From Rhodospirillales bacterium (GTDB lineage Bacteria > Pseudomonadota > Alphaproteobacteria > Rhodospirillales > Casp-alpha2), in contig JABJOR010000255.1 of the NCBI GenBank assembly GCA_018664265.1, positions 1 through 9,742 on the forward strand: a DNA stretch of 9,742 nt, in the 5' to 3' direction. Under the pieces are notes generated by a model. It was given only the letters and a program-made list of their open reading frames with translations, was not told where the DNA came from and did not search any database. Below are positions 1 through 6,116 of this stretch, piece by piece. The position numbers were made by a program, and so were the translations under genes. Numbering within the stretch: position 1 is the stretch's first letter; every line of letters begins with the position of its first letter.

Positions 1-23
1 ACCAGATTTTGTGAACTGATCAC
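1..23 (-). CDS. Possible start of the next operon gene (partial, 7 codons)
   Basis: A GTG at 23-21 opens a frame that runs off the left edge of the window (reads M-I-S-S-Q-N-L). A GGAG Shine-Dalgarno sequence (plus-strand 31-34) lies 7 nt upstream, an ideal spacing, and the start is only 14 nt after the stop of the HupF-like gene. In hyb/hup operons the next gene is usually another maturation factor (HybE/HupJ, HyaE/HupG, HupH, HypA or HypB), but seven residues cannot say which. Seen: start, ribosome site and open frame. Inferred: that it is a hydrogenase accessory gene. Confidence 0.45.
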
Positions 24-37
24 GTTTATTCTCCAAT

Positions 38-310
38 TCAGGATGTGGCGATATCCGGGAAATAATGGTCAATATCGACATTTTCTTCCCCATTCATAAT
101 CGCGGTTAATCCATCCAGTGCGCTATTAATTTTGATAGCTTCATCTTCGCTCAAAACTTCACGGGCAGAGCCAAGGAAATTCAATACCCATGTTCCGACT
201 GGTTGAGAGCCGATCAACATCATATTGACTTCTTCAATACCATTACGGCCTTCGGCGCGGGCAACAAACTCTCCCGCCTCAATAATTTTGAGGGGAATGC
301 CTACGCACAT
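38..310 (-). CDS. hupF: HypC/HybG/HupF-family hydrogenase maturation chaperone, HupF-like
   Basis: This 90-residue protein begins M-C-V-G-I-P, the family signature. After Met removal, Cys2 is the residue by which HypC-type chaperones bind HypD and carry the Fe(CN)2CO group to the immature large subunit. Classical HypC has a His in the G-D-Y-V-L-x-H-x-G-x-A stretch, but here the segment is G-T-W-V-L-N-F-L-G-S-A-R-E-V-L, so the His is replaced by Phe. That wording is closer to HupF proteins, which in rhizobia also protect the large subunit from oxygen. The length is usual for the family. The start codon lies inside the end of hybD (10-nt overlap, 301-310), so translation is probably coupled; a weak GGAAG lies about 10 nt upstream. 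It acts in the cytoplasm on HybC before nickel insertion. The family is certain; the choice of HupF over HybG is from motif memory only. Confidence 0.88.
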   Translation of the reverse strand: MCVGIPLKIIEAGEFVARAEGRNGIEEVNMMLIGSQPVGTWVLNFLGSAREVLSEDEAIKINSALDGLTAIMNGEENVDIDHYFPDIATS

Positions 311-861
311 TCTTTGAGTACTTCCAGTTTGGCTTGCTCACCCCAATAACATGGAAGTGGCTCAGCCCGTTCCTGCAATGGCACGTCCAGAGATTTCAGC
401 TCGGCCACAATCATATCAACCATTTCCAGCAATCCGGCATTGGCTTCTTTGCTAAGGCCGAGTTTGTTTTCCAGGTAATGAGGGACCATGCCAATGATCG
501 TCACATGTTCCGGTGCATCATCAGTCAATATTAGCAGAGCCAATAAATCAGATAACCCGAGTTGGTGATTGGATAGCTTGGTCTGAAAGAAAGCAGGAAC
601 CTGCTCATCCGTAAGGCGGACAAGGGAGCCCGCCGGAGCGCCTGTGTTTATGGCATCAGCAACAATCAGATGCTTAACGCCACGCATAGGCTCCAGAAGT
701 TCCGTACCGGTAGTACCGCCGTCCATGACTTCAATACCATCCGGGCCGAGGGGCAGTATGTAACGGCTTTCAAGTTCTTCAACCGCCCTAACGCCCACAC
801 CCTCGTCCTGCATTAGCACATTGCCCATGCCGATAACCAGAATATCGCTTTTCTCCGTCAT
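301..861 (-). CDS. hybD: HybD-type [NiFe]-hydrogenase maturation endopeptidase (peptidase M52)
   Basis: This nickel-dependent protease removes the C-terminal tail of HybC after the metal centre is complete, which closes the active site and allows Tat export. The N-terminus carries the family motif G-M-G-N-V-L-M-Q-D-E-G-V-G-V. The three nickel ligands known in E. coli HybD (Glu16, Asp62, His93) align with Glu20, Asp69 (V-A-D-A-I) and His99 (N-H-Q-L-G-L) here. I chose the ATG at 861-859: its A is the last base of the hybC stop (TGATG, 1-nt overlap), giving 186 residues. An in-frame TTG one codon earlier is a less likely start. No clear Shine-Dalgarno is visible, so coupling to hybC is likely. 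The protein is about 22 residues longer than E. coli HybD, with a tail containing P-C-Y-W-G and ending E-C-A. Confidence 0.94.
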   Translation of the reverse strand: MTEKSDILVIGMGNVLMQDEGVGVRAVEELESRYILPLGPDGIEVMDGGTTGTELLEPMRGVKHLIVADAINTGAPAGSLVRLTDEQVPAFFQTKLSNHQLGLSDLLALLILTDDAPEHVTIIGMVPHYLENKLGLSKEANAGLLEMVDMIVAELKSLDVPLQERAEPLPCYWGEQAKLEVLKECA

Positions 862-2564
862 CAAAGCGCTTTCACTTTTACAATCGGTTTGTTCTCGGTA
901 TCAACCATGTGAATGGCGCAAGCGATACAGGGATCAAATGAATGAACCGTGCGGAGAACTTCCAGCGGGTTTTCAGGATCAGCAATCGGATTATCAAGAA
1001 GCGATGCTTCATAGGGCCCTGGCTCACCATCAGCGTCGCGTGGTCCGGCATTCCAGGTACTTGGAACAACAGCCTGATAATTTTTGATTTTGGCATCTTC
1101 GATAACAACCCAATGTGACAATGTGCCACGAGGAGCTTCATGGAAACCAACACCTTCAATTTCGCCTTTCGGGAATTCCGGTGCGTTGAAGGTATCTGTA
1201 TCGCCAGAGGCAATATTGTCTACCAGTTTTTGCCATTGCTGTTTCAAAGTATCCATCATCACACCGCAGCGAATTGCACGAGCTGCATGGCGACCAATAG
1301 TCGAATTCAATGCGGACAATGGCACTTCTGAAATTCCGGCAACAGATTTAATTACGCCAATGGCATCACCCAGATATTTGGTATAACGCTCTTCACCGGC
1401 AGCAACATTAACCATCACATTGGCAAGCGGGCCAACCTCGGCACGTTTGCCGTAGAACGTAGGCGCTTTAACCCATGAGTACTGTCCATCATCCTGGAAG
1501 TCCGTGTATTGTGGTTCGGTTTCTCCTTTAAATGGATGCAAAGGCTCATCACCTTCATACCAGGCATGCTTGGAGCTTTCAGCAACACCATCACGGAAAT
1601 ATGAATCATTGAAATTGGTGATCGGCTTATAGCTCGAAAGATCACCATTTTCGATAAAGCCACCGAGAAGGTCAAACTTGGTGCCCTTGGTATCTTGTGG
1701 GCAATCGGGAACGGAAAGGTAATTGGTCACCCCGCCACCATAGCCAGTCCAATCCAGATAGAATGCACCGATGGCCGGAACATCCGTCATATATGCTGAT
1801 TTTACAAAGTGCTCCAACTTATCGATGAACCCCTTGATCAGCATAATGCGTTCAATATTCAATACAGACGGCGCATCATGACCGATGGAGTTGGTAATAC
1901 CACCAACGGCAACGTTTTGAATATGAGGCGTTTTCCCACCCAGGATCGCGACAATCTTGTTAGCATGATTTTGAACATCAAGCGCCTGCAAGTAGTGGGC
2001 AACAGCCAGAAGGTTAACTTCCGGCGGTAACTTCATTGCCGGGTGCCCCCAGAAACCGCTGGCGAACGGGCCAAGCTGGCCGCTTTCAACAAAGCTTTTC
2101 AAGCGATCCTGAACGGCCTTCATTTCATGCTCGCCATTCAATGACCAGTCAGAAAGGCTCTCTGCCAGTTTGGCTGTGGCTTTTGGATCAGCCTTAAGGG
2201 CCGACACCACATCAACCCAATCCACCGCCGACAGATGATAGAAATGAACAATATGATCCTGAATAGCATGGGCCGTCTGGATGATGTTACGGATCAACTG
2301 TGCGTTAACCGGCACCTCCATCTGCAAGGCATTTTCAACGGCGCGTACTGAGGTAATGGCGTGAACAGTGGTACACACACCGCAGAAGCGTTGCGTGTAC
2401 ATCCAGGCTTCACGTGGATCACGTCCAACGAGAATCTTTTCAATGCCTCGCCACATTTGGCCAGATGACCAGGCCTTTGTAACCTTGCCGTCGTCAACTT
2501 CCACATCAATACGCAAGTGACCTTCTATTCGGGTAATTGGGTCGACTGTTATGCGTGTCGTCAC
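861..2564 (-). CDS. hybC: [NiFe]-hydrogenase large (catalytic) subunit, group 1c / Hyd-2 type
   Basis: This subunit splits H2 at the Ni-Fe(CN)2CO centre in the periplasm. At 567 residues it has the same length as E. coli HybC, and the key residues fall on the same numbers: Cys61 and Cys64 (R-F-C-G-V-C), Cys546 and Cys549 (D-P-C-I-A-C-A-I-H), the proton-transfer Glu14 (R-I-E-G-H) and the Arg479 that overhangs the active site. Cleavage after His552 would remove a 15-residue tail. It has no signal peptide, as expected for a subunit exported bound to the small-subunit Tat signal. The start is GTG, supported by AAGGAG 8 nt upstream and by the family N-terminus M-T-T-R-I-T-V-D-P-I-T-R. It follows hybB by 24 nt and overlaps hybD by 1 nt. 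I see no damage. Confidence 0.97.
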   Translation of the reverse strand: MTTRITVDPITRIEGHLRIDVEVDDGKVTKAWSSGQMWRGIEKILVGRDPREAWMYTQRFCGVCTTVHAITSVRAVENALQMEVPVNAQLIRNIIQTAHAIQDHIVHFYHLSAVDWVDVVSALKADPKATAKLAESLSDWSLNGEHEMKAVQDRLKSFVESGQLGPFASGFWGHPAMKLPPEVNLLAVAHYLQALDVQNHANKIVAILGGKTPHIQNVAVGGITNSIGHDAPSVLNIERIMLIKGFIDKLEHFVKSAYMTDVPAIGAFYLDWTGYGGGVTNYLSVPDCPQDTKGTKFDLLGGFIENGDLSSYKPITNFNDSYFRDGVAESSKHAWYEGDEPLHPFKGETEPQYTDFQDDGQYSWVKAPTFYGKRAEVGPLANVMVNVAAGEERYTKYLGDAIGVIKSVAGISEVPLSALNSTIGRHAARAIRCGVMMDTLKQQWQKLVDNIASGDTDTFNAPEFPKGEIEGVGFHEAPRGTLSHWVVIEDAKIKNYQAVVPSTWNAGPRDADGEPGPYEASLLDNPIADPENPLEVLRTVHSFDPCIACAIHMVDTENKPIVKVKAL

Positions 2565-2572
2565 GATATTAT

Positions 2573-2578
2573 CTCCTT
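2573..2578 (-). promoter_or_regulatory. Ribosome binding site deciding the GTG start of hybC
   Basis: AAGGAG on the minus strand ends 8 nt before the GTG at 2564. It sits in the 24-nt gap after hybB and supports GTG as the true start of hybC; no ATG competes at a suitable distance. Confidence 0.8.
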
Positions 2579-2588
2579 AATCGATTTC

Positions 2589-3728
2589 TTATGCTTGTTC
2601 GCTGCTATGCAGAACAGGCAGTGTTTTGACAACGACCAGATAGGCCATAATTTCAATTGCGATGATGCCGAGTGTCACCATGATTTCCGATGCCGACGGG
2701 AAATAGCTGTACCCGGGGCCTGGATCAAAAGTGAACAAAAAGGCGTTGAAGCGATACAGAGCACCCGAGAACAACATGGATACAGCCGCGATCAGCAGCT
2801 TTCCTCCATTTTGTCGTCTTGCAGGTGATGCCAGAATGAATAGCGGTATAATAAACAGTGCCATTTCCAGCATGAACATGAGGCTGCTGAAATCACCGGC
2901 AAAGATCAAACCAAACTTGCCTTGTATCATCAGTATGATCATACGAATGACGACAAATGCCACCAAAAGGCCAATAGCAACTTTTGCCAATACGGACAAC
3001 AAAGGTGTTTCTGATTTACCACCGAAGCTCACATTGGATAGCGAGGCCTCAAAGATAACAATCGAGTACCCCATAACCAAAGCACTGATCACCGCCAATA
3101 ATGGCTGAAATTGAAGCGATTGCCATAATGGGTCAACTTTATAGCCCATGGCAATTAATAGTGATCCCAAGGATGACTGGTGCATGGTTGGAAGCAAAAC
3201 GCCCAGAGCAATAAAGAAGAACATGACTTTATTGAGAGATTTGAGCAGGCCTTTTGCACCAATTTTTTCCAGGTAAACAGGGGCAAACTCGATGATTAAA
3301 ACCAGAATATAGAGAGCAACACACAGCCCCACTTCCAGCATTGCCGAGTTAAAGTTCCAATTTCCGGGCAGGACAATGTTATAGAACTGCCACCAGCGCC
3401 CCATATCGAAAATTGCACCAAACCCGCCTAACGCGTACCCAAGCAAACTAGCCAGAAGAGCCGGGCGAACCAATGGATGGTACTGCCCCTTGTTAAACAG
3501 ATATACGGTGAAAGCCAAAGCGTAACCGCCACAAGCAAGGCCTGTTCCAATGACAACATCGAAAACAACCCAAATTCCCCAAGGGAACCCGCCATTAATA
3601 TTGGCAACGGTGCCCATCCCAAGAATGAAACGTTGGGCCATATAATAGATACCAATAGCAGCGATGATACCAAGGATCATAAACGGCAGAGTAAATATCC
3701 GACCGCCCAGTGCTTTATGTGCACTCAT
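2589..3728 (-). CDS. hybB: HybB, NrfD/PsrC-like integral membrane subunit (quinone-facing)
   Basis: This 379-residue, very hydrophobic protein has about ten predicted membrane segments, roughly at residues 12-31, 54-77, 91-110, 128-149, 166-190, 205-225, 245-270, 275-300, 308-330 and 345-370. It begins near G-G-R-I-F-T-L-P-F, and the loop G-F-P-W-G-I-W before the second helix is typical of HybB/NrfD proteins. The family carries no heme or cluster and forms the quinone site that accepts electrons from the HybA ferredoxin. The length is close to E. coli HybB (about 390). The ATG start overlaps the hybA stop by 4 nt (ATGA) and has a strong AAGGAGG (plus-strand 3736-3742) 7 nt upstream, inside the end of hybA. 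The family assignment is firm; the quinone type cannot be read from sequence. Confidence 0.94.
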   Translation of the reverse strand: MSAHKALGGRIFTLPFMILGIIAAIGIYYMAQRFILGMGTVANINGGFPWGIWVVFDVVIGTGLACGGYALAFTVYLFNKGQYHPLVRPALLASLLGYALGGFGAIFDMGRWWQFYNIVLPGNWNFNSAMLEVGLCVALYILVLIIEFAPVYLEKIGAKGLLKSLNKVMFFFIALGVLLPTMHQSSLGSLLIAMGYKVDPLWQSLQFQPLLAVISALVMGYSIVIFEASLSNVSFGGKSETPLLSVLAKVAIGLLVAFVVIRMIILMIQGKFGLIFAGDFSSLMFMLEMALFIIPLFILASPARRQNGGKLLIAAVSMLFSGALYRFNAFLFTFDPGPGYSYFPSASEIMVTLGIIAIEIMAYLVVVKTLPVLHSSEQA

Positions 3729-4705
3729 AATTCTTCCTCCTTATCATCGGTATTGCGACGAACTGTAATTGCCAGACCAGCCAGCGCAACAGCAGGCAAC
3801 GCCAGATAGCTGTACAAGGAATGCTGAACACCTTCTGCGATGGAAGCCGCCGAACGATCGCCGAGCGGTGGCATTCCCAACTTGTCGAAGGATACAGAAG
3901 AGATATGCAAAACGTTGGTGCCCCCGGCTTCTGTCTCACCCCAAATATGCTTTTTGTATTCAGGAACTTCTTTCTCATGGAAACTATCAGGGGTTCTCAC
4001 ATCACCGCGTGGGTAATTGTAAATTTCACCTGCTTTCAAATCCATCCGGCGCTTGGCTTCCGCCATCAGCTCCGTGCGTGATCCAAACAAAGTTGCCCCG
4101 GTTGGGCAAGCCTCTGCGCAGCCCGTCATCATGCCTTTATCAATACGTTCGACACCTTTTTGGTTACACATTTGGCATTTTATGATCTGACCAAATGCAT
4201 CGTCATATTCAAATTGCGGAACGTTATAAGGGCACCCGACCATACAATTGCGACACCCGATACAGACATCTGCATGGTGCGTAACAATGCCTGTTATGGG
4301 GTCTTGGCGCATGGCTGTTACCGGGCAAACCGAGACACACCCCGGGTCGACACAATGCATACAGCTTCTTTTTTCAAAGGCAAAACCGTCAACCTCTGAA
4401 TCTTTAACGGCAGCCGTGCCGTCTTGATAAATTTTGATGACGTTCATGGTATCGCCAGACAGATCCCGCGCTTCGTCCCAGGCGTAAATTTCGCTTTCCT
4501 GAACGGGCGGCATGCCGTTGACTTCTTTGCACTTATAGACACAAGCCTTGCAACCGACGCACAAGGTTGAATCGTACAACATGCCAATAGCGTCTTCTTT
4601 TGGCTTAAGGTTTTCCCGCGCCTCAGCTGAGCCAGCCGCAGCCACTGTACAGAGAGTCGCAGTACCGGTACTCAACGATTTCTTTAGAAATTCCCGCCGT
4701 TTCAT
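3725..4705 (-). CDS. hybA: HybA, periplasmic 4x[4Fe-4S] ferredoxin-like electron-transfer subunit
   Basis: HybA carries electrons from the HybO small subunit to HybB. The 326-residue protein starts M-K-R-R-E-F-L-K-K, a twin-arginine (Tat) signal with a possible cleavage site after A-E-A at residue 29. Sixteen cysteines form four cluster sets: 49/52/55/59, 115/118/123/127, 148/151/154/158 and 177/180/196/200. This is the pattern of DmsB/HybA-type proteins. A single membrane helix at about residues 297-315 near the C-terminus is followed by R-R-N and an acidic tail, matching the C-terminal anchor of E. coli HybA (328 residues). It begins 8 nt after the hybO stop; the ribosome site is only a run of G (GGGGG), so coupling with hybO is likely. 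All expected cluster ligands are present. Confidence 0.96.
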   Translation of the reverse strand: MKRREFLKKSLSTGTATLCTVAAAGSAEARENLKPKEDAIGMLYDSTLCVGCKACVYKCKEVNGMPPVQESEIYAWDEARDLSGDTMNVIKIYQDGTAAVKDSEVDGFAFEKRSCMHCVDPGCVSVCPVTAMRQDPITGIVTHHADVCIGCRNCMVGCPYNVPQFEYDDAFGQIIKCQMCNQKGVERIDKGMMTGCAEACPTGATLFGSRTELMAEAKRRMDLKAGEIYNYPRGDVRTPDSFHEKEVPEYKKHIWGETEAGGTNVLHISSVSFDKLGMPPLGDRSAASIAEGVQHSLYSYLALPAVALAGLAITVRRNTDDKEEEL

Positions 4706-4713
4706 GGTGCCCC

Positions 4714-5880
4714 CTATTTGCCCTGATCATCAGAACTGGAGCTTTCGTCGCCGCCAGCATCCTTGTTCCCCAGCTTCTTAGAAGCAACCAGGGTCGCACC
4801 GATAGCCGCACCAACGGCGGCTCCACCAATAGCAGCAGCTGTTGGCGAAATACCACTTTCCTGCTGCCTGTCGTCAATAGCCGGGAAGTTGTTTGGCGGT
4901 GTATGTGTCTTCACATCGGCCAGACTGAACATTGGCTTATTAAAGCCAACCCCTTGTTCAGAACAGCCGAAGCAAGGATGCCCCACACCGACAGGCCAAA
5001 CGCCACCACCGACGTTGTTAAACTCAAGGCTTGGGCAGTTGTTATAAGTCTCGGGGCCTTTGCAGCCCAATTTGTACAGGCAATAGCCTTTTTTATGACC
5101 CTCATCACCAAACTCGGTGGCAAAGCGCCCAGCATCGAAATGCGGACGACGATAGCAATTTTCATGGATCAAGCGGCCATAAGCCCACTTGGGACGATTT
5201 TGCTCATCCAGTGGTGGCAGCTTTCCAAAAGTTACAAAATACAAAACAGTGCCCAGGAAGTTGGCCGGGTTTGGTGGGCAGCCAGGAATATTGACCACTG
5301 TCTTGCCTGGTAAAATGGCCTGCGCGCCTTTTGCACCGGTTGGGTTTGGTGAAGCTGACTGCACCCCACCCCAACTGGCACAAGAGCCAAAGGCTACAAT
5401 AGCAGCAGCATTTTCAGCGGCTTCCACTGTCAGATCCAACATGGTCTCTCCGGCAATTTTACAATAGATGCCGCCATCCTTGACCGGGATGGCACCTTCA
5501 ACCACCAGAAGATACTTACCCTTGTTTTCTTCCATGGATTTCTTTTTGATTTCTTCAACCTTGTGCCCGGCTCCAGCATCCAGCGTCTGGTGATAATCAA
5601 GCGAGATCATATCCAGGATCAAATGCGCAAGGGAGGGTTGCTCGGACCGCAGCAACGATTCCGTCGGTCCTGTACATTCCTGACCATGCAACCAGATTAC
5701 AGGAGGTCGCTTGCTTGCTTCCGCAATAGTCTGCGCCATAGCAAGAGAGGCTTTCGTTGAGAGCCCAAGCGAGGCCGCTACCCCGGCGCAAAATTTCAAG
5801 TAAGTCCGTCGCGTGACGCCCAACTTGTTTGCTACGTTGGAAAAATCAAAGCCGTCTGTTTCAAAATCATGCTCAGCCAT
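4714..5880 (-). CDS. hybO: [NiFe]-hydrogenase small subunit, HybO-like, with Cys-to-Pro change in the proximal cluster motif
   Basis: This subunit relays electrons from the NiFe centre through three iron-sulfur clusters and carries the Tat signal that exports HybC. I chose the ATG at 5880 (388 residues): it gives the family-like N-terminus with T-R-R-T-Y-L-K-F at residues 23-30, has GGGG 6 nt upstream, and lies downstream of the predicted promoter. The frame stays open to 5994, but that part does not resemble the family and overlaps the promoter. Distal-cluster ligands are His239, Cys242, Cys267 and Cys273; medial ones are Cys282, Cys303 and Cys306 with Pro296. The proximal set is Cys69, Cys167 and Cys201, but the expected fourth Cys is Pro72 (CTGPTES). 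The two extra cysteines of oxygen-tolerant enzymes are absent (Gly71, Gly172). A Gly/Ala-rich membrane anchor spans about residues 346-366, followed by a polar Ser/Asp tail. The family is certain; the effect of Pro72 is unknown. Confidence 0.95.
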   Translation of the reverse strand: MAEHDFETDGFDFSNVANKLGVTRRTYLKFCAGVAASLGLSTKASLAMAQTIAEASKRPPVIWLHGQECTGPTESLLRSEQPSLAHLILDMISLDYHQTLDAGAGHKVEEIKKKSMEENKGKYLLVVEGAIPVKDGGIYCKIAGETMLDLTVEAAENAAAIVAFGSCASWGGVQSASPNPTGAKGAQAILPGKTVVNIPGCPPNPANFLGTVLYFVTFGKLPPLDEQNRPKWAYGRLIHENCYRRPHFDAGRFATEFGDEGHKKGYCLYKLGCKGPETYNNCPSLEFNNVGGGVWPVGVGHPCFGCSEQGVGFNKPMFSLADVKTHTPPNNFPAIDDRQQESGISPTAAAIGGAAVGAAIGATLVASKKLGNKDAGGDESSSSDDQGK

Positions 5881-5914
5881 CAGGCACCCCGTCAAAATTC
5901 GATAAATATATGTT

Positions 5915-5940
5915 TCCGTGATCCAAAAATTAGTCACGGA
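5915..5940 (-). promoter_or_regulatory. Perfect 7-bp inverted repeat in the hybO leader (stem-loop or operator)
   Basis: TCCGTGA (5915-5921) and TCACGGA (5934-5940) are exact reverse complements separated by 12 nt. If transcription starts near 5943, as the sigma-54 promoter predicts, the repeat covers about +4 to +29 of the hyb mRNA. It could be a 5' stabilising hairpin or a protein-binding site. The 12-nt spacer excludes a standard CRP/FNR site. Symmetry is seen; function is inferred. Confidence 0.5.
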
Positions 5941-5952
5941 TACGCACGTAGA

Positions 5953-5970
5953 TTGCAGATATCGTGCCAA
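5953..5970 (-). promoter_or_regulatory. Sigma-54 (-24/-12) promoter of the hyb operon
   Basis: The minus strand reads TTGGCACG-ATAT-CTGCAA. The known RpoN consensus is TGGCACG-N4-TTGCA, so only one conserved base differs, and the essential GG-N10-GC spacing is exact (GG at 5968-5967, GC at 5956-5955). The predicted start is near 5943, giving a leader of about 63 nt before the hybO ATG. Sigma-54 control with an NtrC-type activator is established for several proteobacterial uptake hydrogenases. The upstream palindrome and the IHF-like site complete the usual layout. Confidence 0.85.
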
Positions 5971-5988
5971 ATGCACAAAACATCGACA

Positions 5989-6001
5989 TATCAATCCACT
6001 A
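5989..6001 (+). promoter_or_regulatory. Candidate IHF binding site between activator site and promoter
   Basis: TATCAA-TCCA-CTA matches the IHF consensus WATCAA-N4-TTR except for one base in the last triplet. It sits between the palindromic activator site (6007-6025) and the sigma-54 promoter (5953-5970), where DNA bending is needed to bring activator and polymerase together. IHF is known to act at the Rhodobacter capsulatus hupSL promoter. The consensus is loose, so position is the main support. Confidence 0.45.
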
Positions 6002-6006
6002 TGCTG

Positions 6007-6025
6007 TTTGTTGAATTACAACAAA
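6007..6025. promoter_or_regulatory. Palindromic upstream activator site, HupR/HoxA-type (TTTGTTG-N5-CAACAAA)
   Basis: TTTGTTG (6007-6013) and CAACAAA (6019-6025) form a perfect 7-bp dyad with 5 nt between. Its core, TTG-N5-CAA, is the sequence reported for HupR, the NtrC-type response regulator of Rhodobacter capsulatus hydrogenase genes. The centre lies about 48 bp upstream of the -24 GG and about 73 bp upstream of the predicted start, within reach for a sigma-54 enhancer protein. No such regulator gene is in this window. Confidence 0.65.
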
Positions 6026-6067
6026 GTACAACCGGAAACCAAACACGCTATTTTGGAGGAAAACGGA

Positions 6068-6106
6068 ATGTTACTTACCATCTATGAGGAGATTATGCGC
6101 TCATAG
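6068..6106 (+). CDS. Possible 12-residue micro-ORF with strong ribosome site
   Basis: On the plus strand GGAGG (6055-6059) lies 8 nt before an ATG, followed by twelve codons (M-L-L-T-I-Y-E-E-I-M-R-S) and TAG. It is the only plus-strand start here with a textbook ribosome site, and it points toward the 3' end of glpK. I see no clear plus-strand promoter. It may be a chance match or a remnant of an older gene start; I recognise no known leader peptide. Confidence 0.15.
   Translation: MLLTIYEEIMRS
6082..6106 (-). terminator. Weak hairpin after glpK, possible terminator
   Basis: CTATGAG (6082-6088) and CTCATAG (6100-6106) form a perfect 7-bp stem with an 11-nt loop, starting 11 nt after the glpK stop. 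The stem is only moderately GC-rich and no U-tract follows on the minus strand, so it is not a classical intrinsic terminator. It may only protect the 3' end, and glp read-through into hyb remains possible. Confidence 0.25.
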
Positions 6107-6116
6107 GCTTCGGGTA

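Noticed and set aside
3769..4185. 138-codon plus-strand frame opposite hybA
   Set aside because: It lies wholly across hybA, whose sixteen cysteines and Tat signal are unmistakable, and it has no family resemblance. Other long plus-strand frames (3477-3809, 4903-5313, 8367-8744) are rejected for the same reason.
5881..5994. Upstream extension of hybO by 38 residues to an ATG at 5994
   Set aside because: The extra residues do not resemble small subunits, the twin-arginine motif would be pushed inward, and the stretch overlaps the sigma-54 promoter and leader repeat.
5982..5995. FNR-like box (TTGAT on the minus strand)
   Set aside because: Only one half matches; the second half (CGATG against ATCAA) is poor, so no FNR site is claimed.
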